A stretch of DNA of 64,000 nucleotides from Elusimicrobiota bacterium (GTDB taxonomy: Bacteria; Elusimicrobiota; Elusimicrobia; Elusimicrobiales; UBA9959). Of this stretch, positions 41,742-52,085 are shown one piece after another. Numbering within the stretch: position 1 is the first letter of the stretch; each line of letters opens with the position of its first letter. The notes beneath the pieces were generated by a model, which worked only from the letters and a program-made list of their open reading frames with translations, did not search any database and was not told the DNA's origin. A program made the position numbers and the translations under genes. The stretch spans positions 124,001 to 188,000 of the forward strand of contig JAPLKI010000013.1 in NCBI GenBank assembly GCA_026388155.1. The letters run 5' to 3'.

Positions 41742-41801
41742 ATTAATTTGTGTTCGCCGGCGGCGGGACGATTTTAAAGTTTATTCTGGAGGCTTTACAC
41801 T

Positions 41802-44288
41802 ATGGGAACAAGATTTACCGAACGCGCCCAGCGCGTGATTCTGATAGCCCAGGAAGAGGCGAAGCGCCTTAACCACGACTATGTGGGCACCGAGCACATC
41901 CTGCTTGGCCTGATAGCCCTCGGCGAGGGTGTGGCCTCCCAGGTTTTACAGGGCCTCGGAGTCGACCTGCGCAAGGTGCGCGCCGAGATAGAAAAAATAG
42001 TGGGCCAGGGCGATAATATGATGCTCCTGGGCGAGATACCTTTCACCCCGCGCGCCAAAAAAGTGCTTGAATACGCCGTGGAAGAGGCCCAGCAGATGGG
42101 CCATTCCTACATCGGCACCGAACATATTTTAATGGGCCTTATCCGCGAAGAAGAGGGTGTGGCGGCAAGAGTGCTTGCCAATCTCGGCCTGAAGCTTGAA
42201 ACCGTGCGCGAGGAAGTGCTTACCATCCTCGGCGACCTGGACCAGAAAGACAGCCAGAAAGAGCCGTCGCAGAAAAGTCACGCCCCGCACAGCGCGGTCA
42301 AGGGCAAAACAAAAACCCCCACCCTTGACGAATTCGCCCGCGACATGACGCAGATGGCCAAAGAGGGGAAACTTGACCCCGTTATAGGCCGCTCAAATGA
42401 AATGGACCGCGTCATACAGGTGCTCGGGCGTCGCACCAAAAACAACCCGGTTCTTATAGGGGAGCCCGGCGTGGGCAAAACGGCCATTGTGGAGGGGCTG
42501 GCCCAGAAAATAGCCAGCGGCGATATTTCAGACACGCTCGCGAGCAAGCGGCTTTTAAGCCTGGACCTGGCCTCGATAGTGGCCGGCACCAAGTACCGCG
42601 GCGAATTTGAGCAGCGCCTCAAAAGCATTATCGAGGAGATCCGCAAGGCCAAAAATTCCATCATAATGTTCATTGACGAACTGCACACCGTGATAGGCGC
42701 AGGCGCGGCCGAGGGCGCCATAGACGCCTCCAATATGCTCAAGCCCGCGCTCGCGCGCGGCGAGCTGCAGTGCATAGGCGCCACCACTTTTGACGAATAC
42801 CGCAAGCACATAGAGCACGACCCTGCCCTTGAGCGCCGTTTCCAGCCCGTGGTGGTGGACCCGCCCACGGTTGAGGAAACCATAGAGATACTGAAAGGTC
42901 TGCAGGAAAAATACGAGTCGCATCACAAGTGCAAGTATTCCGACCCCGCTATTTTCGCGGCCGTCCAGCTTTCGGATAAGTACATAACCGACAGGGCGCT
43001 GCCCGACAAGGCCATAGACCTGCTTGACGAGGCCGGTTCCCGCGCCCGCCTGAAGCTCTCGGTTTCCCCGCCCGAATTCAAGGAAAAAGAGGCCGAGCTG
43101 GAAGAGTTGGGCAAAGAAAAGAACGCCGCCATCTACGGCCAGGAATTTGAGAAGGCCGCTAAACTGCGCGAGCGCGAGAAAGAGCTTAAAAAGACGCTGG
43201 AAGATTCAAAGAAAAAATGGCGCGAATCGCGCGACAAGATGGCGCCCGAAGTGACCGAGGAGGATATAGCCTCCATCGCCTCAAAGTGGACCGGCATCCC
43301 GGTCACCCGCATGACGCAGACCGAAGCCGACAAACTGATGCACATGGAAGAGGAAATTCACAAGCATCTTATAGGGCAGGAGGAGGCGGTAAAAATAGTC
43401 TCCCAGGCCATAAAGCGCAGCCGCACCGGCATGAAAGACCCGAAGCGCCCGATAGGCAATTTTATTTTTCTGGGGCCCACGGGCGTTGGTAAAACGGAGC
43501 TGGCCCGCGTGCTTGCCGACTTCCTGTTCGGCAGCGAAGAGGCCATGGTGCGCGTTGACATGTCGGAATATATGGAAAAATTCTCGGTTTCCCGCCTTAT
43601 AGGCGCGCCTCCCGGTTATGTGGGTTACGAGGAAGGCGGCAAGCTTACCGAGCTTGTGCGCCGCAAACCGTATTCCGTGGTGGTGCTGGACGAAATCGAG
43701 AAAGCACACCCCGATGTTTTCAATATCCTGCTCCAGATCATGGACGAGGGTTTGCTGACGGACAGCCTGGGCCACAAAGTGAGTTTCAAAAACACCATAC
43801 TTATCATGACCTCCAATGTGGGCGCGCGGCTTATCAGCAAAGGCAAAACTTTGGGTTTCATACCGCGGGAAGACCGCGAGAAAGATTACCATGAAATGAA
43901 AGACACCGTTAAAGAAGAGATAAAGCGCGTCTTCAACCCGGAATTCATCAACCGCATAGACGAGGTTATAGTTTTCCGGCCCCTGAATGAAATAGATATG
44001 GGCAAGATCCTGGAGCTCAACCTCGCCAAGGTGGAAAAAAAGCTGGAAGATAAGGGCGTCAGCTTTGAGATAAGCAAAGAGGCTAAGGCATTCCTGACAA
44101 AGAGGGGCTTTGACCCGCAATACGGAGCCCGCCCGCTTTTAAGGGTTGTGCAGCGCCTGCTTGAGGACCCGCTCTCCGAATTCCTGCTGAACAGCAAGAT
44201 GATAAAAGGCGACACGGTGACGATCAGCTATAAAGGCGAAGGCGAAGCTTTGGAGCTGGGAGTGGCCCAGACGGCCCCCAAAAAATAA
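41802..44288 (+). CDS. clpC: ClpC-type AAA+ unfoldase
   Basis: This 828-residue HSP100 protein has two N-terminal Clp repeats (~5-75 and 80-150). AAA domain 1 has Walker A GEPGVGKT (~222) and Walker [11 protein letters not shown] middle region (~410-480) contains the coiled-coil/UVR-like segment [25 protein letters not shown] domain 2 has Walker A GPTGVGKT (~560) and Walker [14 protein letters not shown]. The loop [10 protein letters not shown] carries the LGF tripeptide used to dock ClpP. TGGAGG precedes the ATG. It feeds unfolded proteins to ClpP, which is not in the window. The next gene begins three bases after its stop. Confidence 0.96.
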   Translation: MGTRFTERAQRVILIAQEEAKRLNHDYVGTEHILLGLIALGEGVASQVLQGLGVDLRKVRAEIEKIVGQGDNMMLLGEIPFTPRAKKVLEYAVEEAQQMGHSYIGTEHILMGLIREEEGVAARVLANLGLKLETVREEVLTILGDLDQKDSQKEPSQKSHAPHSAVKGKTKTPTLDEFARDMTQMAKEGKLDPVIGRSNEMDRVIQVLGRRTKNNPVLIGEPGVGKTAIVEGLAQKIASGDISDTLASKRLLSLDLASIVAGTKYRGEFEQRLKSIIEEIRKAKNSIIMFIDELHTVIGAGAAEGAIDASNMLKPALARGELQCIGATTFDEYRKHIEHDPALERRFQPVVVDPPTVEETIEILKGLQEKYESHHKCKYSDPAIFAAVQLSDKYITDRALPDKAIDLLDEAGSRARLKLSVSPPEFKEKEAELEELGKEKNAAIYGQEFEKAAKLREREKELKKTLEDSKKKWRESRDKMAPEVTEEDIASIASKWTGIPVTRMTQTEADKLMHMEEEIHKHLIGQEEAVKIVSQAIKRSRTGMKDPKRPIGNFIFLGPTGVGKTELARVLADFLFGSEEAMVRVDMSEYMEKFSVSRLIGAPPGYVGYEEGGKLTELVRRKPYSVVVLDEIEKAHPDVFNILLQIMDEGLLTDSLGHKVSFKNTILIMTSNVGARLISKGKTLGFIPREDREKDYHEMKDTVKEEIKRVFNPEFINRIDEVIVFRPLNEIDMGKILELNLAKVEKKLEDKGVSFEISKEAKAFLTKRGFDPQYGARPLLRVVQRLLEDPLSEFLLNSKMIKGDTVTISYKGEGEALELGVAQTAPKK

Positions 44289-44291
44289 TTT

Positions 44292-45347
44292 GTGAAAGTG
44301 CACAGGTTTAAAAACACGCTTGAATGGCGTTATGTCCCGCCGCCGGTAGAGGAACCCAAAAAAAGGCGCCTGGGCCCGGCCGTGCGAGTTTTTGCCGTGC
44401 TCGCCGCGGCGGCTTTTGCTTTTCCGCTTTATCAGGCCTGGGTTTATTTCTCCACCGTGATCAATCCGCCTCCCGAGCCCTCAAAAGTGGAAACGCCCAT
44501 TAATAATACCGAATGGCAGGAAATGGCGTCCGGCCTTAAAACCGCCTCGGCCTCTTACAGCGGCCATGTGGGCATTTACATGAAGGATCTGCAATCCGGC
44601 AAGGTTTGGGAATACAACTCCGACCGGCTGTTCCCTTCGGCAAGCCTGATCAAGCTGCCCATAATGGCGGCGGTCTTTGAAAAAATAAAGGCCGGCGAAC
44701 TTACGCTTGACACGCAGATACAGCTTTCCCGCCATGACCGCTGGGGCGGCTCGGGCTCTCTAAAATGGGTGCGCGACGGCACGCGGCTCAGTGTTATGGA
44801 GATCATCTACAAGATGATAACCGAAAGCGACAACACAGCCACTCACATGCTTATAGATTCTATGGGGCTTGATTACCTTCAGCGGGAATTCGCCAGGCTC
44901 GGCCTTGTTTATACCAAAATTTACCCCGAGGGTTTAAGCCTTACCTCAGGCCGCGTGGCTCGCGAGAACTATACCACGGCGCGTGAAATGGCCGGCATGC
45001 TTGAACAGATCTACGATGGGGATCTTATAGACAAAGACTCAAGCGGGCAGATGCTGGATTTTTTAAAGCACAATAAAAGCCGCAGCCGCCTCAGGCGCGG
45101 CCTGCCGATTGGCTGGGAGATAGGCCATAAAACCGGGCTGCTCAGGCGTTCCTGCCACGATGTGGGCATAGTATTCTCGCCCCGCGGCGACTACATAATA
45201 GCCGTGCTTACCTCAAACGTCCCCGATTACACAAGCGCCAAGGCATTCATCGCCAAGGTAGCCAAGCTTACCTACAAATACTACAAGATAGACGCCGATT
45301 ACGCCCAATCCCGGGTCAACACCGAAGAACTTACCAGATCAATGTAA
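44292..45347 (+). CDS. Membrane-anchored class A beta-lactamase-like serine hydrolase
   Basis: This is a 351-residue protein starting at GTG three bases after clpC, with no ribosome site of its own, so translation is probably coupled. An N-terminal cytoplasmic stretch (1-~28) and one TM helix (~30-52) anchor it, with the enzyme domain outside. Motifs are S118-L-I-K121, S179-D-N181 and K280-T-G282, the order and spacing of class A beta-lactamases and related D,D-peptidases. No clear omega-loop glutamate block is visible, so a peptidoglycan or esterase activity is as likely as antibiotic hydrolysis. Confidence 0.85.
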   Translation: MKVHRFKNTLEWRYVPPPVEEPKKRRLGPAVRVFAVLAAAAFAFPLYQAWVYFSTVINPPPEPSKVETPINNTEWQEMASGLKTASASYSGHVGIYMKDLQSGKVWEYNSDRLFPSASLIKLPIMAAVFEKIKAGELTLDTQIQLSRHDRWGGSGSLKWVRDGTRLSVMEIIYKMITESDNTATHMLIDSMGLDYLQREFARLGLVYTKIYPEGLSLTSGRVARENYTTAREMAGMLEQIYDGDLIDKDSSGQMLDFLKHNKSRSRLRRGLPIGWEIGHKTGLLRRSCHDVGIVFSPRGDYIIAVLTSNVPDYTSAKAFIAKVAKLTYKYYKIDADYAQSRVNTEELTRSM

Positions 45348-45623
45348 ACCCTTCATTGTGCCCTCCGGCCGCCGGGTTTTACAAACCTTGGCGGCAATTG
45401 CTTTCTTTCTACTATAAATATCTGCGCGAATATCTAATAATTGCCGAATACCATTGTGTAATAGTATTGCTGTCGCTAATTAATGTAAAATCAACAAATA
45501 GCTATATTCCACAGATATAGCGATGCCGGTTCCGTGTCTTTGGGGGATAGTAATTGTGAAATCATTGTTTTTTTGTTTGCGTTTATCTATTTAGGCAGGG
45601 GTTTGGGTTTTTAATGAGAATGT
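45348..45623 (+). other. AT-rich gap before the kelch gene
   Basis: These 276 bases are clearly AT-richer than the preceding genes. They contain a 7-bp hairpin GCTATAT/ATATAGC (45501-45521) and several TA-rich stretches, but I find no promoter with good spacing and no gene. It marks the left border of the compositionally distinct surface-protein block. Confidence 0.5.
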
Positions 45624-48600
45624 ATGGCAATAATTAAGAATTTCAGAAACATCCTCCTATTCTCGTTTCGCAGGCTAGCCGCAAAAATTCTCTTGTCGGG
45701 TTTTTGCGGCTGTATAATTTTTGCGGTAAATTCATATGCGGTTGAAACGCCGACGGGTATTTATTTTGACGAGGTTTCCAGTAACTCAATAACGGCTTCT
45801 GGCTACGTTTCGACCGGGTTCACTGGGCTTGAAACGGGTTTGGCCGGTGTAAACGTGGCGATAAACGGAACCTATTCAACCTGGCGAAACGGCAATAAAT
45901 GGACGACAAAGGCGGCAATGCCGACGGCACGTTATGGCTTGGCAGCCGGAGTAATAGGCGGCAAACTGTATGTAGTAGGTGGAAGTGTTAGTGGTGGTAT
46001 GGGAAATACCAATGAGGAGTATGACCCTGCATCCAATACTTGGGCGACAAAAGCGGTAATGCCCACGGCCCGTGTGTATTTGTCAGCCGGAGTAATAGGC
46101 GGCAAACTTTATGCAGTAGGGGGAAATAATGGGAATCTCTTGAATACCAACGAGGAGTACGACCCCGCTTCCAATACTTGGGCGACAAAAGCGGGAATGC
46201 CCACGGCCCGGGAGACATTGTCAGTTGGAGCAATAGGTGGCAAGCTGTATGCCTTAGGGGGGGCGGGTGGGAGTTCCCCTAATACCGAGGAGTATGACCC
46301 CGTGAGCAATACGTGGAGCACAAAAGCCCCTATACCTACGACCCGCGCGGGTTTGGCAGCCGGAGTAATAAGCGGCAAGTTGTATGCCGTGGGGGGAAAT
46401 AATGGGGGATACTTAAATACCAACGAGGAATACGACCCCGCGAGCAATACTTGGAGTACAAAAGCAGTAATGTCCACGGCTCGTTATAATTTGTCAGTGG
46501 CTGTAATAGGCGGCAAGCTGTATGCCATGGGGGGGGCGAATCCGGGTTTTTTAAATAACAACGAAGAGTATGACCCGTGGGCGAATACGTGGAGTACAAA
46601 AGCAGTAATGCCCACGGCCCGTGAATACTTTTCAGTTGGAGTGGTAGGCGGCAAGCTGTCTGCCGTGGGGGGGTTGAATGGTGACTTAAATACCAACGAG
46701 GAGTACGACCCCGGCGTGGAGGCTTTGTTTACCGGCCTGACGCCGAACACGCAGTACAGCTTCAACGCCAAGGCACGCGATGCGGCCGGCGTGGAGACAG
46801 CCGAAAGCCCGACGGTTTCCACTTACACGCTGGCCGCCATTCCTGGCGCGGCAGTGCAAGCGTTTACTTCGGTATATGCCAGTTCGCTGACGGTTCAGTG
46901 GACATTAAGCAACAATCCAGCCGGCACTACCTTATACCGGGCGCAGGCGTCCACTGATTCGGCCTTCGGATTGGTGGCGGCATCGTCCGATACTTATAAC
47001 ATCAATGCAATATTAACCGGTCTTTCGGGCAATACCACTTATTACACCCGCGTGGCGGCTATAAATGGTAACGGGATAATAACAGCTTACAAAACGCTCG
47101 GCTCAACCAGGACTTTGGTTGAAACGCCGACGGGTATTTACTTTGATGAGGTTTCAAGCACTTCAATAACGGCTTCCGGTTACGCCGCTACGCCCGCGTT
47201 CAGCGGACTTGAAACAGGTTTATCAGGCGTAAACGTGGCGAAGGACGGGATTTATTCAACCTGGCGGAACGGCAATAAATGGACCACAAAGGCGGCAATG
47301 CCCACAGCACGTAATGTTTTTTCTGCCGGGATAATAGGTGGCAAACTGTATGCCGTGGGAGGATCGAATGGTGGTTACTTGAATATTAACGAGGAGTATG
47401 ACCCTGTGGCTAATACCTGGGCTACAAAAGCAGTAATGCCCACGCCCCGTCAGATGCTGTCTGTTGGGGTAATAGGAGGCAAGCTGTATGCCGTGGGGGG
47501 TGCTAATGGAAGCAACTTAAATGTTAACGAGGAGTATGACCCTACGGCCAATACATGGGCGACAAAAGCGGTAATGCCGACGGCCCGTAACGGTTTGTCT
47601 GTTGGCGTAATAGGCGGCAAATTGTATGCAGTGGGAGGATTGAACGGTATTTACTTGAATACCAATGAAGAGTATGACCCCGCGGCCAATACCTGGATGA
47701 TAAAAGCAATAATGCCCACGGCCCGTCAGATGCTGTCTGCCGGGGTAATAGGTGGCAAACTGTATGCCGTTGGGGGAGAGATTAGTCCTGCTAATGTTGT
47801 GAATACCAACGAGGAGTATGACCCCGCGGCCAATACATGGGCGACAAAAGCAATAATGCCAACGGCCCGTCAAAGATTGTCAGTCGGAGTAATAGGCGGT
47901 AAGCTATATATCGTGGGGGGAGACAATAATAGTGGTGTATTAAATATCAATGAAGAATACGACCCCATAGCCAATACCTGGGCGACAAAAGCGGTGATGC
48001 CCACAACTCGTCAGCATTTGTCATCCGGGATAATAGGCGGCAAGTTGTATGCGGTGGGGGGAGAGAACGGTGGTTACTTGAATACCAACGAAGAATATGA
48101 CCCCGGCGTGGCGTCATCGTTTACCGGTCTGGCACCCAATACACAATACAGTTTTAAAGCCAAAGCACGCGATGCCGCCGGCGTAGAGACAGTCGAAAGC
48201 CCGACAGTTTCCACTTATACTTTGGCGGCTGTTGCCATGCCGGCGAGTGGTCAACCGTTTGTGGCTGTTTATGTCTCCAGTATTACAGTAAACTGGTCCT
48301 CCGGCACGGCGGCTGGCGGGTTCAATGGCACCGGCGCTAGCTATAAAATTCAAATTTCAACGGCATCCGATTTTTCCGGTGTTTCTTCTTCTTCTGTTAC
48401 TTATTCCTTACAACTTACCACTTCCGGTTTATCGTCCGGTATCACTTATTATTTCCGCGCGCAGACTTATAATACGTTGGGGGTAACAGACTATTCCTGG
48501 CTGGTGCTGGGATCAACCAAGACTTTAACTTCGTCCTCGGGTATGACAGCGCCGACGGGTATTTACTTTGATGAGGTTTCCAGTAATTCAATAACCGCTT

Positions 48601-51600
48601 CTGGCTACGTTTCAACCGGGTTCACCGGGCTTGAAACAGGCTTGTCAGGCGTTAATGTGGCGAAGGACGGGATTTATTCAACTTGGCGGAACGGCAATAA
48701 ATGGACGACAAAAGCAGTAATGCCCACAGACCGTCGTGATTTGGCTGCAGGCGTAATAGGTGGTAAGCTGTATGTGGTGGGGGGGCAGGGTGGCGCCAAT
48801 AATGCTAACGAGGAGTATGACCCCGCTTCTAATACTTGGGCGACCAAAGCGTCAATGCCCACGCCCCGACTAGGATTGTCTGCGGGAGTAATAGGCGGTA
48901 AGCTATATATGGTTGGGGGACATCCTGCCTTGAGTACCAACGAAGAGTATGACCCCACGGCCAATAGCTGGACCACAAAAGCTGGGATGCCCACGGCCCG
49001 TGGTTTGGTGTCTGCAGGCGTAATAGACGGCAGGCTTTATGTCATAGGGGGATATAGTCTTGGGAGTATGTTAGATACCAACGAGGAGTATGACCCCGCT
49101 TCTAATACTTGGGCGACCAAAGCGTCAATGCCCACAGCCCGTTATCAATTGTCTGCCGGAGTAATAGGCGGCAAGCTATATGCAACAGGGGGAACTATTA
49201 ATGGTAGCAGCAGTTATTTGAGTGCCAACGAGGAGTATAACCCCGTATCCAATACCTGGACGACAAAAGCGGTAATGCCCACAGCCCGTTATGGTTTGTC
49301 ATCTGGCGTAATAGGCGGCAAGCTGTATGCCGTGGGGGGATATACTGTGAATTTATTGGATACAAATGAAGAGTATGACCCCGTGGCCAATACTTGGGCG
49401 GCCAAAGCGGTAATGCCTACGGCTCGCTATACTTTGTCAGCCGGAGTTATAGGTGGCAAACTGTATGCCGTGGGTGGGCAGGGTCCTAACGAAGAGTATA
49501 ACCCCGGCGTGGCGTTATCATTCACCGGGCTGACGCCCAATACGCAATACAGTTTCAAAGCCAAAGCACGCGATGCCAGCGGTGTTGAGACAGCCGAAAG
49601 CCCGACGGTTTCCACTTACACGCTGGCTGCCGTCCCTATCGCCGCAACGCCGGCGTTTACAGGTGTAAATTTAAACGCCATCACAGTTAACTGGACTCAA
49701 AACAACAATCCCGTCGGCACAACCTTATACCGGGCTCAGGCGTCCGTTGATTCAGCCTTTGGCACGGTGGCGGCGTCTTCCGATACTTATAATCTTAGCG
49801 CGGTTTTACCGGGCCTATCGGCTAACACTGTCTATTACGCCCGCGTAGCGGCCATAAACGGCAACGGGATAATAACGACTTATACTGTGTTTGGGTCAAC
49901 CAAGACTTTAACTTCGTCCTCGGCTATGACAACGCCGACAGGTATTTACTTTGATGAGGTTTCCAGTAATTCAATAACCGCTTCTGGCTACGTTTCAACC
50001 GGGTTCACCGGGCTTGAAACAGGCTTGTCAGGCGTTAATGTGGCGAAGGACGGGATTTATTCAACCTGGCGGAACGGCAATGTCTGGGTTGCAAAAGCTG
50101 TAATGCCAACGGCCCGCGATTGGCTCGCAGTCGGAGTAATAAGTGGCAAGCTTTATGCCGTGGGGGGAGAGATAAATAGTGGAAATACTATCTTAAATAC
50201 CAATGAGGAGTATGATCCTGTGTCTAATACCTGGGCGACAAAAGCCGTAATGCCCACGGCCCGTGGTTATTTGTCTGCCGGAGTAATAGGTGGTAAGCTG
50301 TATGCAGTGGGTGGATATTATAATGCGGAGTACAAAAACACCAATGAGGCGTACGACCCCGCGGCCAATACCTGGATTACAAAAGCGGCAATGCCGACGG
50401 CCCGTAATGCTTTGTCAGTCGGAGTAATAGGCGGCAAACTGTATGCGGTGGGGGGATGGAATGTAAGTCACTTAAATATCAACGAGGAGTATGACCCCGC
50501 GTTTAATACCTGGGCGACAAAAGCGACAATGCTGACTGACCGTTATGCTTTGTCAGTCGGAGTAATAGGCGGCAAACTGTATGCGGTGGGGGGATATGGT
50601 AGTAGTTACTTGAATACCAATGAAGAATACGACCCCGGCGTGGCATCTTCGTTTACCGGTTTAAGCCCCAACACGCAATACAGCTTCACCGCCAAAGCCC
50701 GCGATGCCAGCGGTGTGGAGACAGCCGAAAGCCCGACGGTTTCCACATACACCCTAGCCGCAGTCCCTATCACCGCAACGCCGGCGTTTACAGGTGTAAA
50801 TTTAAACGCCATCACAGTTAACTGGACTCAAAACAACAATCCCGTCGGCACAACCTTATACCGGGCTCAGGCGTCCGTTAATTCAGCCTTTGGCACGGTG
50901 GCGGCGTCTTCCGATACTTATAATCTTAGCGCGGTTTTACCGGGCCTCTCGGCTAACACTGTTTATTACGCCTGCGTAGCAGCCATAAACGGCAACGGGA
51001 TAATAACGGCTTACACAGCGCTTGGGTCCACCACTACGGTTGCGGCTGGCAACAGCGTACCCACGCTTGCCTGGACTGGCGAGAGCAATTATATTGCCGA
51101 CGGCCTTAACCCGGAAAGTGGTGACACAGCGACAAGTTTTGCATATCACGTGAAATACACTGACGCGGATAATGACGCGCCCGGAAGCGGATACCCGAAA
51201 GTGCATATCAAAAAGGGTGGCACTGAAATATCCGGCAGTCCGTTTACAATGACTTTTGTTTCAGGTGCCTATAATACCGGGGCAATCTATAACTATTCAA
51301 AGACACTGGCGGTGGGAACGGATTATACCTATTACTTTGAAGCGCTGGATTCCATCGGCGCCACCGCCACAGGGACACCGACATCTTCTGTGGACGCGCC
51401 GGATGTGTCATTAGGCAATAGTCCTCCAACGCTTGCCTGGACCAACGAAAGAGATTACACTGCTGACGGTCTTAACCCCGAAACCGGAGATACTTTGACA
51501 AGTTTTGTGTACCGCGTGAAATACACGGACGCGGATAATGACGCCCCTTTGAGCGGCTATCCGAAAGTGCACATTGAAAAGAGCGGCACGGATATATCCG

Positions 51601-52085
51601 GCAGTCCGTTTACGATGACTTTTGTTTCAGGGGCCTATAATACCGGAGCGATTTACACCTATCTAAAAACACTGGCTGCTGTGGGAACGGATTACACTTA
51701 TTATTTTGAGGCGCAGGATATACACAGCAATATGGCCTCTGGTTCGCCACTAAATTCAGTGGATTCCCCTGATGTGGCTGAAGTTGTGCAACAACATGGG
51801 AATTACAAAACCACTATGGGGGACAATTTGTTTAACCCAAAAACCGGCGGGACTTCAAAGGTTAAATTTAATGTCCCGGCGGCGGGCAGGGTCTCGCTGA
51901 AGATATATGATTTGTCGGGCAAGCTTATAAGGACGCTTTTTGAGGGCGATTCCAATTCAGGGAATATACAGAAAGACTGGGACGGCAGGGATGACAGCGG
52001 CCGCTATGTTGTCCCCAGTGTGTATTTCCTGCATTATGTGCACCCCGGCGGGAAAGAAGTCAGAAAAATCGGAGTAAAAAAGTGA
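45624..52085 (+). CDS. Giant secreted kelch-propeller/FN3 protein with FlgD-like C-terminal domain
   Basis: This is a 2153-residue protein with a signal segment (~20-40). Four propeller blocks contain 6, 6, 6 and 5 kelch units (23 in all), each ~47-52 residues with core MPTAR...GVIGGKLYAVGG...NTNEEYDP..NTW (read in parts). Each block is introduced by TPTGIYFDEVSSNSITASGY and followed by fibronectin-III-like domains. Two tandem Ig-like modules follow (~1812-2050, PTLAW...YTADADNDAP-like), then a C-terminal FlgD-Ig-like domain (VSLKIYDLSGKLIRTLFEG...DGRDDSGRYVVPSVYFLHY). Such tails act as sorting domains in type IX secretion or as surface anchors. It is likely exported and displayed, binding glycans or proteins. 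Its stop overlaps the PorV-CsgG gene (GTGA). Confidence 0.9.
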   Translation: MAIIKNFRNILLFSFRRLAAKILLSGFCGCIIFAVNSYAVETPTGIYFDEVSSNSITASGYVSTGFTGLETGLAGVNVAINGTYSTWRNGNKWTTKAAMPTARYGLAAGVIGGKLYVVGGSVSGGMGNTNEEYDPASNTWATKAVMPTARVYLSAGVIGGKLYAVGGNNGNLLNTNEEYDPASNTWATKAGMPTARETLSVGAIGGKLYALGGAGGSSPNTEEYDPVSNTWSTKAPIPTTRAGLAAGVISGKLYAVGGNNGGYLNTNEEYDPASNTWSTKAVMSTARYNLSVAVIGGKLYAMGGANPGFLNNNEEYDPWANTWSTKAVMPTAREYFSVGVVGGKLSAVGGLNGDLNTNEEYDPGVEALFTGLTPNTQYSFNAKARDAAGVETAESPTVSTYTLAAIPGAAVQAFTSVYASSLTVQWTLSNNPAGTTLYRAQASTDSAFGLVAASSDTYNINAILTGLSGNTTYYTRVAAINGNGIITAYKTLGSTRTLVETPTGIYFDEVSSTSITASGYAATPAFSGLETGLSGVNVAKDGIYSTWRNGNKWTTKAAMPTARNVFSAGIIGGKLYAVGGSNGGYLNINEEYDPVANTWATKAVMPTPRQMLSVGVIGGKLYAVGGANGSNLNVNEEYDPTANTWATKAVMPTARNGLSVGVIGGKLYAVGGLNGIYLNTNEEYDPAANTWMIKAIMPTARQMLSAGVIGGKLYAVGGEISPANVVNTNEEYDPAANTWATKAIMPTARQRLSVGVIGGKLYIVGGDNNSGVLNINEEYDPIANTWATKAVMPTTRQHLSSGIIGGKLYAVGGENGGYLNTNEEYDPGVASSFTGLAPNTQYSFKAKARDAAGVETVESPTVSTYTLAAVAMPASGQPFVAVYVSSITVNWSSGTAAGGFNGTGASYKIQISTASDFSGVSSSSVTYSLQLTTSGLSSGITYYFRAQTYNTLGVTDYSWLVLGSTKTLTSSSGMTAPTGIYFDEVSSNSITASGYVSTGFTGLETGLSGVNVAKDGIYSTWRNGNKWTTKAVMPTDRRDLAAGVIGGKLYVVGGQGGANNANEEYDPASNTWATKASMPTPRLGLSAGVIGGKLYMVGGHPALSTNEEYDPTANSWTTKAGMPTARGLVSAGVIDGRLYVIGGYSLGSMLDTNEEYDPASNTWATKASMPTARYQLSAGVIGGKLYATGGTINGSSSYLSANEEYNPVSNTWTTKAVMPTARYGLSSGVIGGKLYAVGGYTVNLLDTNEEYDPVANTWAAKAVMPTARYTLSAGVIGGKLYAVGGQGPNEEYNPGVALSFTGLTPNTQYSFKAKARDASGVETAESPTVSTYTLAAVPIAATPAFTGVNLNAITVNWTQNNNPVGTTLYRAQASVDSAFGTVAASSDTYNLSAVLPGLSANTVYYARVAAINGNGIITTYTVFGSTKTLTSSSAMTTPTGIYFDEVSSNSITASGYVSTGFTGLETGLSGVNVAKDGIYSTWRNGNVWVAKAVMPTARDWLAVGVISGKLYAVGGEINSGNTILNTNEEYDPVSNTWATKAVMPTARGYLSAGVIGGKLYAVGGYYNAEYKNTNEAYDPAANTWITKAAMPTARNALSVGVIGGKLYAVGGWNVSHLNINEEYDPAFNTWATKATMLTDRYALSVGVIGGKLYAVGGYGSSYLNTNEEYDPGVASSFTGLSPNTQYSFTAKARDASGVETAESPTVSTYTLAAVPITATPAFTGVNLNAITVNWTQNNNPVGTTLYRAQASVNSAFGTVAASSDTYNLSAVLPGLSANTVYYACVAAINGNGIITAYTALGSTTTVAAGNSVPTLAWTGESNYIADGLNPESGDTATSFAYHVKYTDADNDAPGSGYPKVHIKKGGTEISGSPFTMTFVSGAYNTGAIYNYSKTLAVGTDYTYYFEALDSIGATATGTPTSSVDAPDVSLGNSPPTLAWTNERDYTADGLNPETGDTLTSFVYRVKYTDADNDAPLSGYPKVHIEKSGTDISGSPFTMTFVSGAYNTGAIYTYLKTLAAVGTDYTYYFEAQDIHSNMASGSPLNSVDSPDVAEVVQQHGNYKTTMGDNLFNPKTGGTSKVKFNVPAAGRVSLKIYDLSGKLIRTLFEGDSNSGNIQKDWDGRDDSGRYVVPSVYFLHYVHPGGKEVRKIGVKK
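45890..50640 (+). repeat. Tandem ~150-base kelch-coding repeats in four blocks
   Basis: Twenty-three units of about 140-160 bases share near-identical DNA, for example GGAGTAATAGGCGGCAA and AACGAGGAGTATGACCCC. They are arranged in blocks at about 45890-46715, 47270-48105, 48700-49505 and 50085-50640. The blade linkers vary while the cores hardly do, even at silent positions. This points to recent expansion or gene conversion. Confidence 0.88.

Noticed and set aside
45890-50640. CRISPR-like array
   Set aside because: Regular ~150-base spacing is due to in-frame kelch blades. The repeats are coding and far longer than CRISPR repeats, with no cas genes.
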